A DNA stretch of 64,000 bases from an uncultured Clostridia bacterium (GCA_934636105.1 CAKTZR010000018.1:4897-68896); one strand, 5' to 3'. Shown: positions 53,102 to 62,671, numbered from the stretch's first letter. The notes: generated by a model from the letters alone, not told the origin. Program-made: numbers and translations.

Positions 53102-54283
53102 TTACTGCTGCGCGTCGGCGTCAACCTGCGCGCCAGCGGCAACCTTTTCCCCCGCAGGGATGACGGCGTTGTGGCCGACGACGGCGATCTTGCCGGTCTC
53201 CTCGCCGACGACCGCGCCCGCGCAGATGTGCGCGTTTTCCGCGACGATCGCACGGCGGACGACCGCGCCGCGCTCGATGACCGCGCCCGGCATGATGACC
53301 GCGTCGGTGATCTCCGCGCCGGTTTCAACCGTCACGCCCGCAAAGAGCACGGAGTGATTGATGACGCCCTTGACCTCGCAGCCCTCGGTAATCAGGCAGT
53401 TGACGACCTTCGCGCCGTCGGCGATGTAGTGCGGCGGCATGCCCGGGTTACGGGCATAGATGCGCCAGCGCTTGTCGTACAGATCGATCGGCATGGGCAT
53501 TTCGAGCAGGTCCATGTTCGCTTCCCAGAGGGATTCAATGGTGCCCACGTCCTTCCAGTAGCCGTCAAACGTGTAGGTATACAGGTTCTCCCCGGCTTCG
53601 AGCATCGCCGGGATGATGTTTTTGCCGAAGTCGTTGTCGCTGTTCGGGTTGGCCTCGTCCAGCTCCAGATATTTGCGCATCTTGCTCCAGGAGAAGATGT
53701 AAACGCCCATGGAGGCCTTGTTGCTCTTGGGCTGGGCAGGCTTCTCCTCGAACTCGGTGATGCGGTTGTTCTCGTCCGTGTTGAGGATGCCGAAGCGCGG
53801 CGCTTCCTCCCACGGCACTTCGCGCACGGCGATGGTCAAATCTGCGCCGTTTTTGATGTGCTCGCGCAGCATCGCGTTGTAATCCATTTTATAGATATGG
53901 TCGCCGGAGAGCACCAGCACGTATTCCGGGTCCCACTGGGCGATGAAGGGGATGTTCTGATAGATGGCGTTGGCCGTGCCCTTGTACCATTCGCCGGTCT
54001 TGCCGGTCTGATACGGCGGCAGAACGTAAACGCCGCCGTTAGAAAGGTCAAGGTCCCACGGCGAACCGGAGCCGATGTAGGCGTTCAGCTCCAGCGGACG
54101 ATACTGCGTCAAAACGCCGACCACGTCGATGCCCGAATTGGTGCAGTTGGAGAGCGGAAAATCGATGATGCGATATTTTCCGCCGTAGGGAACTGCCGGC
54201 TTGGCGACATCCTTGGTCAGGATGCCCAGACGGCTGCCTTGGCCGCCCGCGAGCAGCATGGCAACGCATTGCTTCTTCCTCAT
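53102..54283 (-). CDS. glgC: Glucose-1-phosphate adenylyltransferase
   Basis: 393 residues. The ATP loop AGGQGSRLGILTKDVAKPA and the sugar-phosphate-binding region are intact, followed by the beta-helix domain. It makes ADP-glucose from glucose-1-phosphate and ATP, the committed step of glycogen synthesis. I chose the ATG at 54283, which gives the usual MRKKQCVAMLLAGGQG start and has AGGAG ten bases upstream; a longer opening upstream is in the leader. First gene of the operon. The last residues are Ala/Asp/Gln-rich and look unstructured. Confidence 0.95.
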   Translation of the reverse strand: MRKKQCVAMLLAGGQGSRLGILTKDVAKPAVPYGGKYRIIDFPLSNCTNSGIDVVGVLTQYRPLELNAYIGSGSPWDLDLSNGGVYVLPPYQTGKTGEWYKGTANAIYQNIPFIAQWDPEYVLVLSGDHIYKMDYNAMLREHIKNGADLTIAVREVPWEEAPRFGILNTDENNRITEFEEKPAQPKSNKASMGVYIFSWSKMRKYLELDEANPNSDNDFGKNIIPAMLEAGENLYTYTFDGYWKDVGTIESLWEANMDLLEMPMPIDLYDKRWRIYARNPGMPPHYIADGAKVVNCLITEGCEVKGVINHSVLFAGVTVETGAEITDAVIMPGAVIERGAVVRRAIVAENAHICAGAVVGEETGKIAVVGHNAVIPAGEKVAAGAQVDADAQQ

Positions 54284-54633
54284 TGTGAACACACTCCTGT
54301 GATATTGGGTTAATCTTGCCGATGGCGCATTGGAAAGGGCGCGTTCTTCATCCCCGCGCGCATTTCCGCTTAGCTGCATTATATCATAATCTGTGCAAAA
54401 GGAAAAGCAAATTCATGTGATGTTTCCATGACGCACCCCGGAAACCGGACAGTTTTTGAACACATCACGTCCATCCGGGCGGATTGTGTCCCGCATGCGC
54501 GGACGCAAGACAAGGCTCGACCCAATACGGGCGTTGACAAAAATTCGCCAAGCGCGCTGCAAGATTGCAAAACCGCCTGCCGTGCTGTATAATGGAAAGC
54601 ACATGAAACGAGAAGGCTTTGGAGGACGAAAAT
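54284..54633. promoter_or_regulatory. Intergenic region with divergent promoters for glgCDA and the pseudouridine synthase gene
   Basis: Minus strand: a TATAAT (complement of 54378-54383) serves glgCDA, with a poor -35 (TTTTCC). Plus strand: TTGCAA (54565-54570), 17 bp, TATAAT (54588-54593) serves the pseudouridine synthase gene. GTGATGT near 54417 and ACATCAC near 54462 form a weak dyad between them. No gene is seen in this 350-base region. Confidence 0.6.
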
Positions 54634-55356
54634 TTGAGCGAAAAGATACGGCTTGACAAACTGCTTGCGCTGCTCGGCGAGGGTACGAGGAGCGAAATCA
54701 AAGCGATGGTGCGCGCCGGGCGCGTGAGCGTGGATGGGCAGACCGCGAAGGACGCGGGGCTGCAGGTCTGCGGCGAAACGAGCGATATTCGTCTGGATGG
54801 GCGCGCGCTGCATTATCAGGCCGTCCGCCACGTGATGCTCAATAAGCCCTCCGGCGTGCTGACCGCCGCGCGGGACAAAAAGCAGAAAACCGTGATGGAT
54901 TTGCTGCCGCCGATGTATGCCGCGATGGGCGCGATGCCCGCCGGGCGGCTGGATAAGGATACCGAGGGCCTGCTGATTATCACCTCCGACGGTCAGCTCG
55001 CGCACCGCATCATTTCGCCCAAGCATGAGGTCGGCAAGGTCTATTATGCGCGGCTCGACGGCGAGCTGACCGATGCAGACGTTGCCGCGCTCGAAGCGGG
55101 CCTTCATATCCGCGACGCAGACGGTGAGTTCGACGCGCGGCCCGCCAAAATCGAACGGGATGGAGCCGATGCGGCTTATATCCGCGTGACCGAGGGCAAA
55201 TACCATCAGGTTAAGCGCATGTTCGCCGCAAGAGGAAAGCACGTCGTCTACCTCAAACGCATGGCCATCGGCGCGCTGGCGCTCGATCCCGCTTTGCAGC
55301 CCGGCGAGTGGAGGGAGCTGACACAGGAAGAAGTTGCCAGACTTGAGATGGAATAG
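54634..55356 (+). CDS. rRNA pseudouridine synthase, RsuA/RluB/RluE/RluF family
   Basis: 240 residues. An N-terminal S4 RNA-binding domain (about 1-60, RLDKLLALLGEGTRSEIKAMVRAGRVSVDG in two parts) precedes the catalytic domain with GRLDKDTEGLL (Asp107 is the conserved catalytic residue) and the KYHQVKRMFAARG motif. It isomerises a specific uridine of 16S (RsuA) or 23S rRNA; the target cannot be told from sequence alone. The start is probably TTG at 54634, eight bases after GGAGG, because the S4 domain then starts normally. Confidence 0.9.
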   Translation: MSEKIRLDKLLALLGEGTRSEIKAMVRAGRVSVDGQTAKDAGLQVCGETSDIRLDGRALHYQAVRHVMLNKPSGVLTAARDKKQKTVMDLLPPMYAAMGAMPAGRLDKDTEGLLIITSDGQLAHRIISPKHEVGKVYYARLDGELTDADVAALEAGLHIRDADGEFDARPAKIERDGADAAYIRVTEGKYHQVKRMFAARGKHVVYLKRMAIGALALDPALQPGEWRELTQEEVARLEME

Positions 55357-55442
55357 GACGTTATCAAATGACGGACGCGCTCCTGCAACGGTTTTAAGCA
55401 GTAAAATATTTTAATTAAATTTGATTGCGAAGCAATCAAAAG

Positions 55443-55503
55443 GAGGGAAATCCAAGAACCTCAGGTTCTTGGTGGGGTTTGGGGCAAAGCCCCAAGCCGT
55501 CCC
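55443..55503. repeat. Family-2 repeat, copy 3, directly before a methyltransferase gene
   Basis: GGAAATCCAAGAACCTCAGG then TTCTTGGTGGGG, GGGGCAAAGCCCC and CCCCCGAAAGG. The end of the unit overlaps the AAAGGAG ribosome binding site of the gene at 55520. Confidence 0.85.
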
Positions 55504-55519
55504 CCGAAAGGAGCTTTTT

Positions 55520-56107
55520 ATGCCTGAATATTATTATACCAATGCCCCGACCAGCGAGCATGAGGATCGCCATTTCACCAGCGTGTTCATGGGAAAAACG
55601 CTGGCGTTTGAAACCGACGCGGGCGTGTTCTCCAAGCAGCATGTTGATCCCGGCAGCGAAATCCTCTGTAAGAGCCTGCCCGAACTGCATGGGCGCGTGC
55701 TCGATATGGGCTGCGGCTGGGGCGCAATGACCGTCATGACGCTTGCCCGCTTCCCGGCGCTGGAGGTGACCATGGCCGACGTGAACGAGCGTGCGCTCGA
55801 CCTCGCCATCCGTAACGTGCAGAAAAACGGCATGCAGGCAAAGGCCGTCCTCTCCGACGGCTTTGCGAATATCGAAGGAACGTTTGACGCGGTCATCACC
55901 AACCCGCCGATTCGCGCGGGCAAGGCCGTCATTTATCAGATGTTCGCCGACGCCAAGGCCCATCTGGCCCCCGGCGGCAGATTGATTCTCGTCATCCGTA
56001 AGCAGCAGGGCGCGCCGAGTGCGCTCAAGTATCTCAAGGAATTATACGCAAGCGCCGAAACGATTGAGCGCGACGGCGGCTATTGGGTGATCGAATGCAG
56101 AGTGTGA
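55520..56107 (+). CDS. Class I SAM-dependent methyltransferase, RsmC-like
   Basis: 195 residues. AdoMet motif VLDMGCGWGAM (motif I) and NPPIRAG (motif IV, the pattern of N2-guanine rRNA methyltransferases) match the half-length RsmC/RsmC-like proteins of Bacillota. It likely methylates N2 of a guanine in 16S rRNA. AAAGGAG lies seven bases upstream of the ATG. Its stop overlaps the next gene start by 13 bases. Confidence 0.88.
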   Translation: MPEYYYTNAPTSEHEDRHFTSVFMGKTLAFETDAGVFSKQHVDPGSEILCKSLPELHGRVLDMGCGWGAMTVMTLARFPALEVTMADVNERALDLAIRNVQKNGMQAKAVLSDGFANIEGTFDAVITNPPIRAGKAVIYQMFADAKAHLAPGGRLILVIRKQQGAPSALKYLKELYASAETIERDGGYWVIECRV

Positions 56108-57666
56108 AGGAGAGCTGGGGCAGGAGACGAGCCGTGCTGATCGTCGGCGCGCTGGGCTATGTGCTGCTGACCGCGCTTTGTTCGCAGATCGAGCAGACCG
56201 GCGCGACGGCATGGAGCACGACGCTCGTGCGCTTTGGCCTTGCGTTTCCGGTCGCGCTGGTTGTGCTGGCGCTTCTGCTGGAAAAGCTCATGCCCAAAAT
56301 GGTCTGCGTCCCGCGCGGGGAGAAAAAGCCCTTTTGTACGCTTGGCGCGTTTGCACTGTTTTTGGCCTGCTATACGCCGATGCTGCTGATCGAATATCCC
56401 GGTTCGTTCCAATACGACGTGACCTATCAGGTGTACCAGATTGCAACAGGGCGGTATACGCAGTTTCATCCGTTGGCGCATACGCTGTTTCTCAAACTGT
56501 GTCTGGATGCGTATGCCGTGCTGCAATCGTTTGAAAAGTGCGCGCTGCTGCTCAGTGGGATTCAGATGCTGGTCGTTTCGATGTGCTTTGCGCTGACTGC
56601 CGCTTCGATTTCGCGCGCCTGCTCCCGCCGCGCCGCGCGTCTGGCGACGGCGTTCTTCGCGCTCTGCCCGTATCATTGGATTTTCGCCAGCAGCTTTGTC
56701 AAAGATGTGATGTTTGGCGCGTTTTTCGCGCTGTTTGCGGCGTATATGCTGGAGTTTATCCATTCCGGCGGTCTGACGCGCGGACGTGCCGTGATGGCGG
56801 TTTTCGCGGGCCTGATGGCCTGTCTGCTGCGCAACAACATGATTTATGCAATGGCGGCTTGGGTCGCGCTGCTGCTGTTTTTCGGACGCAGAACGCGCCG
56901 CGCGGCCTGTCTGGCGCTGCTGGCGGCGGTGCTGGGCGTGGGCGTGAATCAGGGCTTGGCGGCGCTGATGCAGGCCGAAGGCGGCGACGCGAAGGAGATG
57001 CTCAGCGTGCCGATTCAGCAGCTCTGCCGCGCCTATCAGCTCGCGCCAGAGTGCTTCACCGAGTCGGACAGGGTGGAAATGGATGTTTTTTTCGAGGATC
57101 AGGCGTATACGCGCTATGATCCGACGCTTTCCGATCCGGCGAAGAACAAGTTTGCGACGGATGTTTTTCTGGAGGACAAAGCGGCGTTTTTTGCGCTCTG
57201 GAAGCGGATCGGCGCGCAGTGCCCGCAGATTTATCTGGACGCGTTTTTGAACACTGCGCTGCCGTTTTTGTATCCCTATCAGCGCTATCAGGGCACCGCG
57301 CCGTATATCGAAACCGGGGTGCAGAAAGGCGCGCTGACCATGCCTTTCGGCGCGCCGGACATTGTGCAGCCGGGGCGCTTTGAAGCCCTTCGGACGTGGC
57401 TGGACGCAAACGTTTGGGCGACCGGCGCGCGGGATATTCCGGTGCTTCGCTGGGTGTTCAATGCGGGCGTTGTCATATGGCTGATGCTGCTGTCGGTGCT
57501 TTTTGCGATGCGCCGGGGCGATTGGGCGCGCTTTGCGGTGCTGCTTCTGCCGGTTTTGCTTTGGGGAACGTATCTGCTCGGCCCGGTGATGCAGGGGCGC
57601 TATCTCTATCCGTTTGTGTGCCTGCTGCCGCTGCTTTTGGCTGTGCCTGCAAATACGAAAAGATGA
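56095..57666 (+). CDS. Polytopic membrane protein, DUF6020-like (paralogue 3)
   Basis: 523 residues with about 12-13 hydrophobic segments. Family motifs: EYPGSFQYD, HPLAHTLFL, SFVKDVMF, CLLRNNMIY, VPIQQLCRA and DPAKN. It lacks the PINPDSAVFRS start of paralogues 1 and 2 and is shorter. The ATG at 56095 overlaps the methyltransferase stop codon by 13 bases; its ribosome binding site is weak, so translation is probably coupled. The next gene begins 19 bases later. Function unknown. Confidence 0.7.
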   Translation: MQSVKESWGRRRAVLIVGALGYVLLTALCSQIEQTGATAWSTTLVRFGLAFPVALVVLALLLEKLMPKMVCVPRGEKKPFCTLGAFALFLACYTPMLLIEYPGSFQYDVTYQVYQIATGRYTQFHPLAHTLFLKLCLDAYAVLQSFEKCALLLSGIQMLVVSMCFALTAASISRACSRRAARLATAFFALCPYHWIFASSFVKDVMFGAFFALFAAYMLEFIHSGGLTRGRAVMAVFAGLMACLLRNNMIYAMAAWVALLLFFGRRTRRAACLALLAAVLGVGVNQGLAALMQAEGGDAKEMLSVPIQQLCRAYQLAPECFTESDRVEMDVFFEDQAYTRYDPTLSDPAKNKFATDVFLEDKAAFFALWKRIGAQCPQIYLDAFLNTALPFLYPYQRYQGTAPYIETGVQKGALTMPFGAPDIVQPGRFEALRTWLDANVWATGARDIPVLRWVFNAGVVIWLMLLSVLFAMRRGDWARFAVLLLPVLLWGTYLLGPVMQGRYLYPFVCLLPLLLAVPANTKR

Positions 57667-57685
57667 GAAAAAGAGAGGTCAGCGC

Positions 57686-59275
57686 ATGACGGACATGCCG
57701 AAAAAAGAGAGAATAAGAAGGCTGCTTGTGCTGACGCTCGGCGCGGCGGTCTATGCGCTGCTGTTTGCGCTGGGGACGCAGATGGAGCGATACGGTGCGA
57801 CGCAGCCCGGCCGGACGCTGGCGCGTTTTCTGCCTGCCTTTTGCGTGGCGTTTGCCGTGCTGGCGGCGCTGATGCGCTGCGCTCTGCCCAAGCGTTTAAG
57901 CCAAGCGGAGGAGCAGGCGAAGCCCTTTCGGACGTGGCTTGCGTTTCTGCTGATTTTTGCCTGCTATGTGCCGATTTTTCTGATTTATTATCCGGGAACG
58001 TTCGCGTATGATACGCAGGTGCAGGCGGAACAGGTGGTGAATCACGCCTATACGCAGTTTCATCCACTGGCGCACACGCTGTTTTTGGGCGCGTGCCTGT
58101 CGCTGTTCGGCAAACTGCAAACGCTGGAGCAGTGCGCGGCGGTATACAGTGTGCTTCAAATGGCGGTGATGGCCGGGTGCTTTGCGCTGGCCTGCGCGTC
58201 GCTGGCCCGAAGCTGTTCCCGCCGCGCGGCGCGGATTTGCACAGCGGCGTTCGCCATCTGGCCGTATCACATGATTTTTGCGAGCACCTGCACAAAGGAC
58301 GTGTTGTTTTCCGGATTCCTGACGGTGTTTTTCGCGCTGACGCTGGAGTTTCAGCGCGCGGGAACGCTGACCCGGCCGCGACTGCTGGCGCTCATTGTCA
58401 GCGGCACGCTGGCCTGCCTGCTGCGCAACAACATGATTTACGCGATGCTGGTTTGGGCGGCGCTGCTGCTGATTTTCGGGAAGGGCGTTCGCAGAATCGC
58501 CTGCTATGCGCTGCTGGCCGCCGCGGTGAGCGTGGCCGCCAATCAGGGCTTGGCGATGGCGATGCAGGCCGAAAAGGGCAACATCCGCGAGATGTTTTCC
58601 GTGCCGATGCAGCAGCTTTCCCGTGCGCATCAACTTGCGCCGGAGGTTTTCACCGAGGAGGAGCAGCAGACGCTGGATGTGTATTTTCGCGACCGCGGCT
58701 ATGAACGCTATGATCCGACGCTGGCCGACCCGGTGAAGTGGTGCTTCAACAACGATGCGTTTGAAGCCGATCCCGCCGGGGCGGCGAAGCTGTGGCTTTC
58801 CATCGGGAAAAAGTGCCCGAACATTTATCTGGATGCGTTTCTGGATTTGATGCTTCCGTTTTTATATCCGACGACGACCTACCGGGTCACGCCGGAATAC
58901 ATCGATTCCGGCTCGTATGGCGGGGTGCTGACCGCACTGTATACCCAGCCGCCGATTGTGCATCCCTCGCGCTTTGATTCGATCCGCGCATGGCTGGACG
59001 AGCACATCTGGAAAACGGGCGCGGCGGAAATTCCGGCGCTTCGCTGGGTGTTGAACGCCGGGCTGGTCGTCTGGCTGATGGGGCTGTGCGTGCTTCGCAC
59101 GATGTATGCGGGCGACTGGAAGCGCTTTGCGGCGCTGCTGCTGCCCGTCCTGCTTTGGGGAACGTATCTGCTCGGCCCGGTGGTGCAGGGGCGATACGTC
59201 TATCCGTTTGTGTGCCTTTTACCGCTGATGCTGGCGGTTTCGAAGGATAAAGGAGGAATCAACCATGGAGTTTGA
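57686..59275 (+). CDS. Polytopic membrane protein, DUF6020-like (paralogue 4)
   Basis: 529 residues with about 12-13 hydrophobic segments. Family motifs: YYPGTFAYD, HPLAHTLFLG, STCTKDVLFSG, CLLRNNMIY, VPMQQLSRA and DPVKW. It is most like paralogue 3 (for example the HPLAHTLFL and LLRNNMIY blocks, and the C-terminal PVLLWGTYLLGPV), which suggests a local duplication. The start at 57686 follows GAGAGGT by six bases. It overlaps the PLP lyase gene by 11 bases. Function unknown. Confidence 0.72.
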   Translation: MTDMPKKERIRRLLVLTLGAAVYALLFALGTQMERYGATQPGRTLARFLPAFCVAFAVLAALMRCALPKRLSQAEEQAKPFRTWLAFLLIFACYVPIFLIYYPGTFAYDTQVQAEQVVNHAYTQFHPLAHTLFLGACLSLFGKLQTLEQCAAVYSVLQMAVMAGCFALACASLARSCSRRAARICTAAFAIWPYHMIFASTCTKDVLFSGFLTVFFALTLEFQRAGTLTRPRLLALIVSGTLACLLRNNMIYAMLVWAALLLIFGKGVRRIACYALLAAAVSVAANQGLAMAMQAEKGNIREMFSVPMQQLSRAHQLAPEVFTEEEQQTLDVYFRDRGYERYDPTLADPVKWCFNNDAFEADPAGAAKLWLSIGKKCPNIYLDAFLDLMLPFLYPTTTYRVTPEYIDSGSYGGVLTALYTQPPIVHPSRFDSIRAWLDEHIWKTGAAEIPALRWVLNAGLVVWLMGLCVLRTMYAGDWKRFAALLLPVLLWGTYLLGPVVQGRYVYPFVCLLPLMLAVSKDKGGINHGV

Positions 59276-60440
59276 CAAGGCTTTTTTTGACGCCGGACTG
59301 GAGCGCCGTCACACGGACTGCGTGAAATGGGACGGCATGCTGGAGGAGCACCACGATCCGGATATGGTGCCCATGTGGGTGGCGGATATGGATTTCCGCT
59401 CTGCGCCTGCCATTCGCGAGGCCGTTCAAAAGGTCGTCGATCAGCAGACGTGGGGCTACACAATGGCCGGCGAGCAGGATGCGCGTCCGCTCTGCGACTA
59501 CTGGAAGCGTCACCACGGGGTCAGCTTTGAACCGAAGGATGTGCTGATGGGGCCTTGCGTCGTTTCCGAGCTGCGCATCTGCGTGCGCGCGCTGACCGAA
59601 CCGGGCGACGGCGTGCTGATTTTTACGCCGGTTTACGGCCCGTTCTACGCGTCCATTCAGGAGGGCGGCCGCAAAATTGTGGAAAGCCCGATGATCCGCG
59701 ACGCGCAGGGCCATTACACGCTGAACCTTGCCGACGCGGAAGGCAAGCTGGCTTCCCGCGAAGCGAAGCTGGTCATGTTCTGCTCGCCGCACAACCCCTG
59801 CGGGCGCGCGTGGACAAAGGAAGAACTTGCGGGCGTGGTCAACTTGTGCTATAAATATGGTGTGCCGCTGGTCTGCGACGAAATTCACGCGGATTTTGTC
59901 TTCGCGCCGAACGCACATCACAGCGTTCTGACGATGGAGCATGCGGACGAGCTGGCAGTGATGCTCTGCGCGGCGAGCAAGACGTTCAACGTTGCGGGTT
60001 TGCAGCAGGCTTCTCTGGTCTGCAAAAACGAGAAGATGCGCGAAGCGATTGCAAAGGAATCCGTGGCCTGCGGCGTGACGAGCGGCAACGTGTTTGCCCT
60101 GGCGGCGACGCGCGCGGCCTACACGGACTGCGACGCGTGGCTTTCCGGCTTGAAGGCTTATCTGATGGAGAACCGCGATTTCGTCATGGCCTATGCGAAG
60201 GACAACTTCCCGAAGGTTGTCGTCACGCCGCTGGAGGCGACCTATCTGATGTGGCTGGACTGCCGCGCGCTGGGGCTTGAGCAGGAGGAGCTGATGCGCC
60301 GCATTTTTGAAGCGCATGTGAAGGTGAACGACGGTCTGTTCTTCGGCGAGAGCGGGCGCGGCTTCATTCGGCTGAACATCGGCTGTCCGCGCGCGCAGCT
60401 GGAAGCGGCGCTGGAGCACCTGAAAACCGTTTTAAATTAA
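59265..60440 (+). CDS. MalY/PatB-type PLP-dependent C-S lyase (cystathionine beta-lyase family)
   Basis: 391 residues. Fold-type I aminotransferase-like protein with the MalY/PatB signature ADMDFRSAPAIREAV near residue 45 and the PLP lysine in ASKTFNVAGL (Lys239). It splits cystathionine or other cysteine-S-conjugates into a thiol, pyruvate and ammonia. The start has AAAGGAGG upstream and lies inside the end of the DUF6020-like gene. Last gene of the methyltransferase-DUF6020-DUF6020-lyase operon. Confidence 0.9.
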   Translation: MEFDKAFFDAGLERRHTDCVKWDGMLEEHHDPDMVPMWVADMDFRSAPAIREAVQKVVDQQTWGYTMAGEQDARPLCDYWKRHHGVSFEPKDVLMGPCVVSELRICVRALTEPGDGVLIFTPVYGPFYASIQEGGRKIVESPMIRDAQGHYTLNLADAEGKLASREAKLVMFCSPHNPCGRAWTKEELAGVVNLCYKYGVPLVCDEIHADFVFAPNAHHSVLTMEHADELAVMLCAASKTFNVAGLQQASLVCKNEKMREAIAKESVACGVTSGNVFALAATRAAYTDCDAWLSGLKAYLMENRDFVMAYAKDNFPKVVVTPLEATYLMWLDCRALGLEQEELMRRIFEAHVKVNDGLFFGESGRGFIRLNIGCPRAQLEAALEHLKTVLN

Positions 60441-60465
60441 AGTGCTTTGTATAAAATCGGCGGAC

Positions 60466-60527
60466 GCGCAATGCGCGTCCCTACAAGGGGATAGCACCCG
60501 TAAAAATGTAGGGGCGACCATTGGTCG
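60466..60527. repeat. GGACGCGC-type inverted repeat (family 3)
   Basis: GGACGCGCAATGCGCGTCCC then a linker and GTAGGGGCGACCATTGGTCG. The outer ends GTCCCTAC and GTAGGGGC are inverted relative to each other. A related unit is at 35613-35678 and parts occur at 55370 and 62672. Confidence 0.75.
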
Positions 60528-60587
60528 TCCGAAAGAGATTTTACAAAATATGTTCGATAAGATGATATTGAAAGGAGATATACAAAC

Positions 60588-61961
60588 ATGCAATACAATG
60601 AGAAACTGGACGCTGAGCTGAAAGCCCTTGAGGGCGACATGATCGAAACGCTTCAGCGCTGGATCCGTGTGCCGAGCGTGCGCGCGGAGCGCAGCGCCGA
60701 TAACGCGCCCTTCGGCGCGGACGTGCGCCGCGCGCTGGATACCGCGATGGCGGATTTGAAGCGCCTGGGCATGGAGCCGCGCGACGTGGACGGCTATTGC
60801 TGCGACACGGAAATCGGCGAGGGGGACGAGGTGATCGCCGTGCTGAGCCATCTGGACGTTGTGCCGGAGGGCGAGGGCTGGGATTACGATCCTTACGGCG
60901 CGGAAATCGTCAATGGCCGCATGATTGGCCGCGGCACGAGCGACGATAAGGGCCCGGGCGTGGCCGCCGTGTTCGCGATGAAAGCGATTCTGAACGCGGG
61001 CATCCCGCTCCGCCGCCGCTGCCGCCTGATTCTCGGCTGCGATGAGGAATGCGGCATGCAGGACCTCAACTATTACGAGCAGAAGATCGGCTTGCCGGAT
61101 ATGGGCTTCTCCCCGGATGCAAATTTCCCGCTCATCAATACCGAAAAGGGCAGCGTCAAGCTGGCGCTGCATGCCGCGTTTGACGACGCACGGCTGATTG
61201 AAATCGCTTCCGGCACGCGCGTCAACGTCGTGCCGAATCAGGCCGTCGCCGTGATCGCGGGCGACTGGCGCGAAGCCGCGGCGGAGGCGTTTGACGTGGA
61301 GGACGAGGACTGCGCGCTGGAGAGCGAGCTGGTGGACGGCAACACCCGTCTGACCGTGAGCGGCGTTTCCGCGCACGCGTCCTTCCCGGAGAAGGGCAAG
61401 AACGCCGCGAAGATGCTCGTGCATGTGCTGGCCAAGCTGGGCATCGGCGGCGCGCCGATTGCGCTGCTGGATGAAGCGGCGGGCCGCGAGTCCGCGGGCG
61501 AGGATCTGGGCATTGCGGGCAGCGACAAGGTTTCCGGCGCGCTGACCATCAACCTCGGCCTGCTCTTTGCCAAGGCGGGCAAGATCGATGTGACCTTCGA
61601 CTGCCGCTACCCGGTGTTCTTCAACCCGGAGACCATCGGCGAGACCGTGCAGCGCCGCCTTGCGCCCGCCGGTTATACGCTTGAGCCGATTCACCCGAGC
61701 AAGCCGCACCATGTGCCGGAATCCAGCGAGCTGGTCACCAAGCTGATGGATGTGTATAACACCATCACCGGCGAGCAGGCGAAGCCGTATGCCATCGGCG
61801 GCGGCACGTATGCGCGCCATCTCAAGGAAGGCGTGGCCTACGGCATGCTGTTCCCGGGCGAGTTGGAGCTGGAGCATCAGGCGAACGAGAGCATCGACGT
61901 GGCGAACTTCGTCAAGGCCGCGCGCATCTATGCGTATGCCATCCTCGCCCTGTGCGCCTAA
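60588..61961 (+). CDS. pepV: Dipeptidase PepV, peptidase family M20
   Basis: 457 residues, normal length. Zinc motifs: HLDVVPEG (His88, Asp90), GRGTSDDKGP (Asp119), DEECG (152-156). It cleaves a broad range of dipeptides in the cytoplasm, completing the pathway that starts with Opp, PepF and the C69 enzyme. AAAGGAG lies eleven bases upstream. It has its own leader after a family-3 repeat and is followed at 15 bases by the aldolase gene. Confidence 0.93.
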   Translation: MQYNEKLDAELKALEGDMIETLQRWIRVPSVRAERSADNAPFGADVRRALDTAMADLKRLGMEPRDVDGYCCDTEIGEGDEVIAVLSHLDVVPEGEGWDYDPYGAEIVNGRMIGRGTSDDKGPGVAAVFAMKAILNAGIPLRRRCRLILGCDEECGMQDLNYYEQKIGLPDMGFSPDANFPLINTEKGSVKLALHAAFDDARLIEIASGTRVNVVPNQAVAVIAGDWREAAAEAFDVEDEDCALESELVDGNTRLTVSGVSAHASFPEKGKNAAKMLVHVLAKLGIGGAPIALLDEAAGRESAGEDLGIAGSDKVSGALTINLGLLFAKAGKIDVTFDCRYPVFFNPETIGETVQRRLAPAGYTLEPIHPSKPHHVPESSELVTKLMDVYNTITGEQAKPYAIGGGTYARHLKEGVAYGMLFPGELELEHQANESIDVANFVKAARIYAYAILALCA

Positions 61962-61976
61962 GCGGGAGGAAAAGAC

Positions 61977-62651
61977 ATGTTGTCGCATCATGAAGCGCTG
62001 ACGCAGATCAAGGCGGCGAAGCTCATCGCCATCCTGCGCCATGTGCCGATGGAAAAACTCGACGGCGTGGTGGAGGCGCTGATCGCGGGCGGCGTGCGCG
62101 CGCTGGAATTTACGTTCGACCACGACGGCGCGGACTGCGTGAAGGAAAACGCCGAAAAAATCCGCCATACGGTGGAAAAATACGGTGATCGCGTGCTCGT
62201 CGGCTGCGGAACGGCGCTGACCGTGCAGGAGGTTGAAGCAGCCTGCGACGCGGGCGCTTGTCTCGTCATCTCCCCGAACGTCGATTACGGTGTGATCCGC
62301 CGCACCCGCCAGCTCGGCATGGTTTCCATGCCCGGCGCGCTGACTCCGACGGAGATCGTCGCGGCGCACGGCGCGGGCGCGGATATCGTGAAACTGTTCC
62401 CGGCGGGCACGCTCGGCGTGAGCTATATCAAGGCTGTCCGCGGGCCGCTTTCGTATATCGATATGTCCGCCGTCGGCGGCGTGAAACCCGAAAACGTTGC
62501 GGAGTTTCTCGACGCGGGCGTCTGCGGCTTCGGCGTGGGCGGCCAGCTCGTGCTTGCCGACGCTGTGAAATCCGGCGATTTCGCCGCGATTCAGGCGCGC
62601 GCACAGCAGTTTGCCGACGCGATTGCGGATTGGAGCGCAAAGCACGCGTAA
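61977..62651 (+). CDS. eda: 2-dehydro-3-deoxy-phosphogluconate/galactonate aldolase (KDPG/KDPGal aldolase)
   Basis: 224 residues, class I aldolase. Schiff-base lysine Lys139 in IVKLFPAG and the catalytic Glu44 in ALEFTFDHDG match the Eda/DgoA family. It splits KDPG or KDPGal into pyruvate and glyceraldehyde-3-phosphate. The 2-keto-3-deoxygalactonokinase gene is next, which favours KDPGal as the substrate in vivo. GGAGG lies about seven bases before the ATG. Confidence 0.92.
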   Translation: MLSHHEALTQIKAAKLIAILRHVPMEKLDGVVEALIAGGVRALEFTFDHDGADCVKENAEKIRHTVEKYGDRVLVGCGTALTVQEVEAACDAGACLVISPNVDYGVIRRTRQLGMVSMPGALTPTEIVAAHGAGADIVKLFPAGTLGVSYIKAVRGPLSYIDMSAVGGVKPENVAEFLDAGVCGFGVGGQLVLADAVKSGDFAAIQARAQQFADAIADWSAKHA

Positions 62652-62671
62652 ATCCGCCGCGCGGGAATATG

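Noticed and set aside
54534..54593. TTGACA at 54534 as the -35 of the pseudouridine synthase promoter
   Set aside because: It is 48 bases from the TATAAT at 54588; TTGCAA at 54565 has the right 17-base spacing.
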